Below are positions 14,144-16,235 of a stretch of DNA of 16,235 nucleotides, in pieces. Made by a program: the position numbers and the translations under genes. The notes below the pieces were generated by a model. It saw only the letters and a program-made list of their open reading frames with translations, made no database searches and was not told where the DNA came from. Position 1 is the first letter of the stretch; each line of letters begins with the position of its first letter. This stretch comes from Treponema sp. (GTDB lineage Bacteria; Spirochaetota; Spirochaetia; Treponematales; Breznakiellaceae): the NCBI GenBank assembly GCA_031263265.1, contig JAISGE010000129.1, positions 1-16,235 of the forward strand. Direction: 5' to 3'.

Positions 14144-15330
14144 CGGCTGTTCCTTTTGTGTACGGTCTCAAAAAGGCGCAAAGTTCCCTCGGAAATATCC
14201 AGTGCTTGAGAACGGAGATACCCTACGGTCTCTTCTAAAACCGCTGCAAAAAGCCGATCCAGATCCGCGGTTTCCCTCAGTTCCCGGATCCCAGGAGCCA
14301 GATCATCCCGGGAAATTTCAAGCTTATCCGCAATATATACCACCTTTGCCAAGGGTCCCATTCCCCTATCTCCGGTGGTATGGAGTCGTACAGCTTCCAG
14401 GATAGCTTCGTCATGGATGTTAAACCGGTTCTCAAGTACTACCGCGGCAGCCCTGCCATGCAGCAGAGAGGGTTTTTTCCGTTCAATGGCATCAATATCC
14501 TTCCCGTCCATCTGGGCCCAGTTGAGCATTTCCGCATCCCCCAAAGACTTGCATATATCATGGGCAATGCCTGCTAAGTACCCTGCTTGAGGATCCAGTC
14601 CAAAACGCCTACACAGATCCCACGAGAGAAGCGCAGTATTCCGGGAATGGAGAAACCGGGAAAAACTTACCGTAGTGCGTACTGCAGCTTCTACCCCGCT
14701 AATGAGGCCCCAGACACCCGGCCCAGCGGAAATTACCGGAGCACCGACCTCAAGAGGGAAGTATCCATAAAGCTTCCGTTCCTCAATGATAGTCCGAGCC
14801 CCGGCAGGTACCAGGTAACGCCAATTACCATGATTCCGGATCCGCTCCCGCAGGACCGCTGAAGATATCTCGATAATGGCATTGTTAAGCCGTTTATGGG
14901 GATAGGGAAAACGTTCTGCTCCTGCAGTAATACGCTGTGCGATGATGATATCCACCTGGTCAATAATTTCCGAAGCCCGTTTCCATGCAAGAAAACTTCC
15001 GGCCAGATCATCCCCTAATACAAGCCCTAGTTTTCCCTCAGGACGGTACCGAGTCATGATATCCGCGATGGTATCCACCGTATAGGAAACTCCTTTCCGT
15101 TTGATTTCACAATCGTCCATGGTAAGCCGGGGATCCCCGGGAATTGATGCAGCGAGCATGTCTAGACGATCCTGAGGGCTTCCCCCTATCGCGCCTTGCT
15201 TAAAAGGAGATTGGTAGGTGGGAATCAGAATAACCCGGTCATAGCCCAAAGTGCTCAGAACCGTATCTGCCAATACCAAATGGCCTATGTGTACCGGATT
15301 AAAACTACCCCCGAGGATCGCGAGTTTCAT
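14140..15330 (-). CDS. nadD: NadD nicotinate-nucleotide adenylyltransferase fused to YqeK HD hydrolase
   Basis: 396 aa. The N-terminal half (1-~190) is NadD, which makes deamido-NAD from NaMN and ATP: GGSFNPVHIGH (7-17) holds the HxGH nucleotidyl-transfer motif, and EISSAVLRERI (154-164) is the ISSTxxR signature with Ala for Thr. After a linker (~192-212), the C-terminal half is a YqeK-type HD phosphohydrolase, a family shown to cleave Ap4A to ADP in Gram-positives: His228 (FLHS), His257-Asp258 (AHDICK), His291 (LLHGR), His317 and Asp335 (YIADKLE). In Firmicutes nadD and yqeK are separate adjacent genes; here they are one frame with no internal stop. The ATG overlaps the obg stop as ATGA, and the stop overlaps the LCP start, so translation is coupled. 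Confidence 0.94.
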   Translation of the reverse strand: MKLAILGGSFNPVHIGHLVLADTVLSTLGYDRVILIPTYQSPFKQGAIGGSPQDRLDMLAASIPGDPRLTMDDCEIKRKGVSYTVDTIADIMTRYRPEGKLGLVLGDDLAGSFLAWKRASEIIDQVDIIIAQRITAGAERFPYPHKRLNNAIIEISSAVLRERIRNHGNWRYLVPAGARTIIEERKLYGYFPLEVGAPVISAGPGVWGLISGVEAAVRTTVSFSRFLHSRNTALLSWDLCRRFGLDPQAGYLAGIAHDICKSLGDAEMLNWAQMDGKDIDAIERKKPSLLHGRAAAVVLENRFNIHDEAILEAVRLHTTGDRGMGPLAKVVYIADKLEISRDDLAPGIRELRETADLDRLFAAVLEETVGYLRSQALDISEGTLRLFETVHKRNSR

Positions 15331-16235
15331 AGGGCTTGAACCTCTTCGTGAACTTCAGGGATACAAACCAGGGATCCCATACAGGCTGCTAATTCCGGGA
15401 TGCCTGCTCCGGAAAAAACCGAAATACCCACCACTTTTTCGCTGGAATATGCCTTTTTGAGTTGGACTAAACGATCCTCTGCCCCGGGTATATCCAGTTT
15501 AGTACCCACTAATACCCGGGGTTTTTGGATCAATTCCGGGGAAAATGCAGCGAGTTCTTTGTATACAATAGGAAAAGCCTCCTGATACGTATCCTCAGCA
15601 AGATCGATTAAAAATGCAAGCGCGGCAGTGCGGGAAATATGTTTTAAGAAACGAATCCCCAGCCCCACCCCTTGGGATGCCCCCTCCAGGATTCCCGGAA
15701 TATCCGCCAGGATGATATCCCTATCATCTAGGGTAAGGACTCCCAGGTTGGGTATTTTAGTGGTAAAAGGATAGGGAGCAATCTTGGGCCGGGCATTGGT
15801 AAACCGGTTGAGGAGGGAGGACTTGCCTGCATTAGGAAAGCCCACAAAACCTATATCAGCCAAGAGTTGTAGTTCAACCCGAAGCGCCCGACGTTCCCCC
15901 TCTTTTCCGGGTAAGGCCTTAAGAGGGGCCTGTTGTACCGAAGACTTGAAGTGTATGTTACCCCAGCCTCCGTTTCCTCCCTTGAGGAATACAAAATCCT
16001 TTTCCTGCTTCCCGAAATCTCGGATAAGTGCTCCGGTCTCAGGATCCTTCAACAGGGTTCCCGGGGGCAGGGGAATACGCACATCCTCCCCCTGTCTACC
16101 ATACCGGCCAGAACCTCCTCCGTCTCGGCCATTTTCCGCTTTAAAGGAATGCTTATCCCGTAGGTGGGCTAGGGGTCGGAGGTTACGGCGAACCACAAAG
16201 ATCCCCGCCGCCCCCGTGGGGCCCGGGGGGGCGGG
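15327..16235 (-). CDS. obg: Obg GTPase (5' end outside window)
   Basis: Obg/CgtA is a 50S-assembly and stress GTPase. Visible are the glycine-rich Obg fold (for example KAENGRDGGGSG and LPPGTLLKD), the G domain with G1 GFPNAGKS (15819-15842), G2 PFTT, G3 DIPG, G4 TKLD (15492-15503) and G5-like SVFSGAG. The protein ends right after the G domain (VHEEVQAL), so there is no C-terminal OCT domain or acidic tail. Minus-strand codons upstream of 16196 stay open to the window edge, but read APPGPTGAAG where the family has GGPxGGxGGxGG. The GTG at 16196 is internal, not a start. The gene heads a coupled run obg, nadD-yqeK, LCP, rsfS. Confidence 0.94.
   Translation of the reverse strand, partial: PAPPGPTGAAGIFVVRRNLRPLAHLRDKHSFKAENGRDGGGSGRYGRQGEDVRIPLPPGTLLKDPETGALIRDFGKQEKDFVFLKGGNGGWGNIHFKSSVQQAPLKALPGKEGERRALRVELQLLADIGFVGFPNAGKSSLLNRFTNARPKIAPYPFTTKIPNLGVLTLDDRDIILADIPGILEGASQGVGLGIRFLKHISRTAALAFLIDLAEDTYQEAFPIVYKELAAFSPELIQKPRVLVGTKLDIPGAEDRLVQLKKAYSSEKVVGISVFSGAGIPELAACMGSLVCIPEVHEEVQAL

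Overview
The window reads as chromosomal DNA from a spirochaete of the Treponema group. I infer this from gene content and order, with no database search. The order spoVG / tRNA-Gln / rplY / tilS / ftsH resembles the order I recall from spirochaetes. The run obg / nadD / LCP / rsfS, an ApbE/Ftp-like lipoprotein and an MEP-pathway ispE (Borrelia uses mevalonate instead) fit Treponema. Base composition looks near 50% GC, closer to the termite-gut treponemes (T. primitia / T. azotonutricium) than to T. pallidum or T. denticola. The species assignment is tentative.

Layout. (1) 1-380: the 3' end of an insertion sequence, namely the C-terminus of an rve/DDE transposase plus a terminal inverted/direct repeat cluster. 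(2) 407-2534, plus strand: a probable promoter, a secreted cyclophilin-FKBP double prolyl isomerase and an ApbE-type flavin transferase lipoprotein, in tandem. (3) 2554-11803, minus strand: ispE, spoVG, tRNA-Gln, rplY, tilS, ftsH, a secreted helical-repeat protein with four DxDxDG-type loops, and an HtrA-like serine protease lipoprotein. (4) 11804-12030: a divergent promoter region. (5) 12031-12393, plus strand: an unusual orphan protein ending in an Asp/Glu/Phe nonapeptide repeat. (6) 12394-12558: a convergent intergenic region folding into a nested inverted repeat. (7) 12559-16235, minus strand: a translationally coupled operon obg (5' end outside the window), a nadD-yqeK fusion, an LCP-LytR_C protein and rsfS.

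Themes. Envelope protein quality control is concentrated in 442-8184: two PPIase domains, an HtrA-like lipoprotein, FtsH and a secreted helical-repeat protein. Ribosome and translation functions fill the rest: obg, rsfS, rplY, tRNA-Gln, tilS. No CRISPR array, phage module or defence island is visible. The most unexplained items are the acidic nonapeptide protein and the rod-like inverted repeat beside it, the tRNA-Gln whose 3' end abuts the rplY Shine-Dalgarno, a divergent LCP domain, a fourfold-to-fivefold excess of GGATCC, and the anomalous last ~35 bases inside obg.
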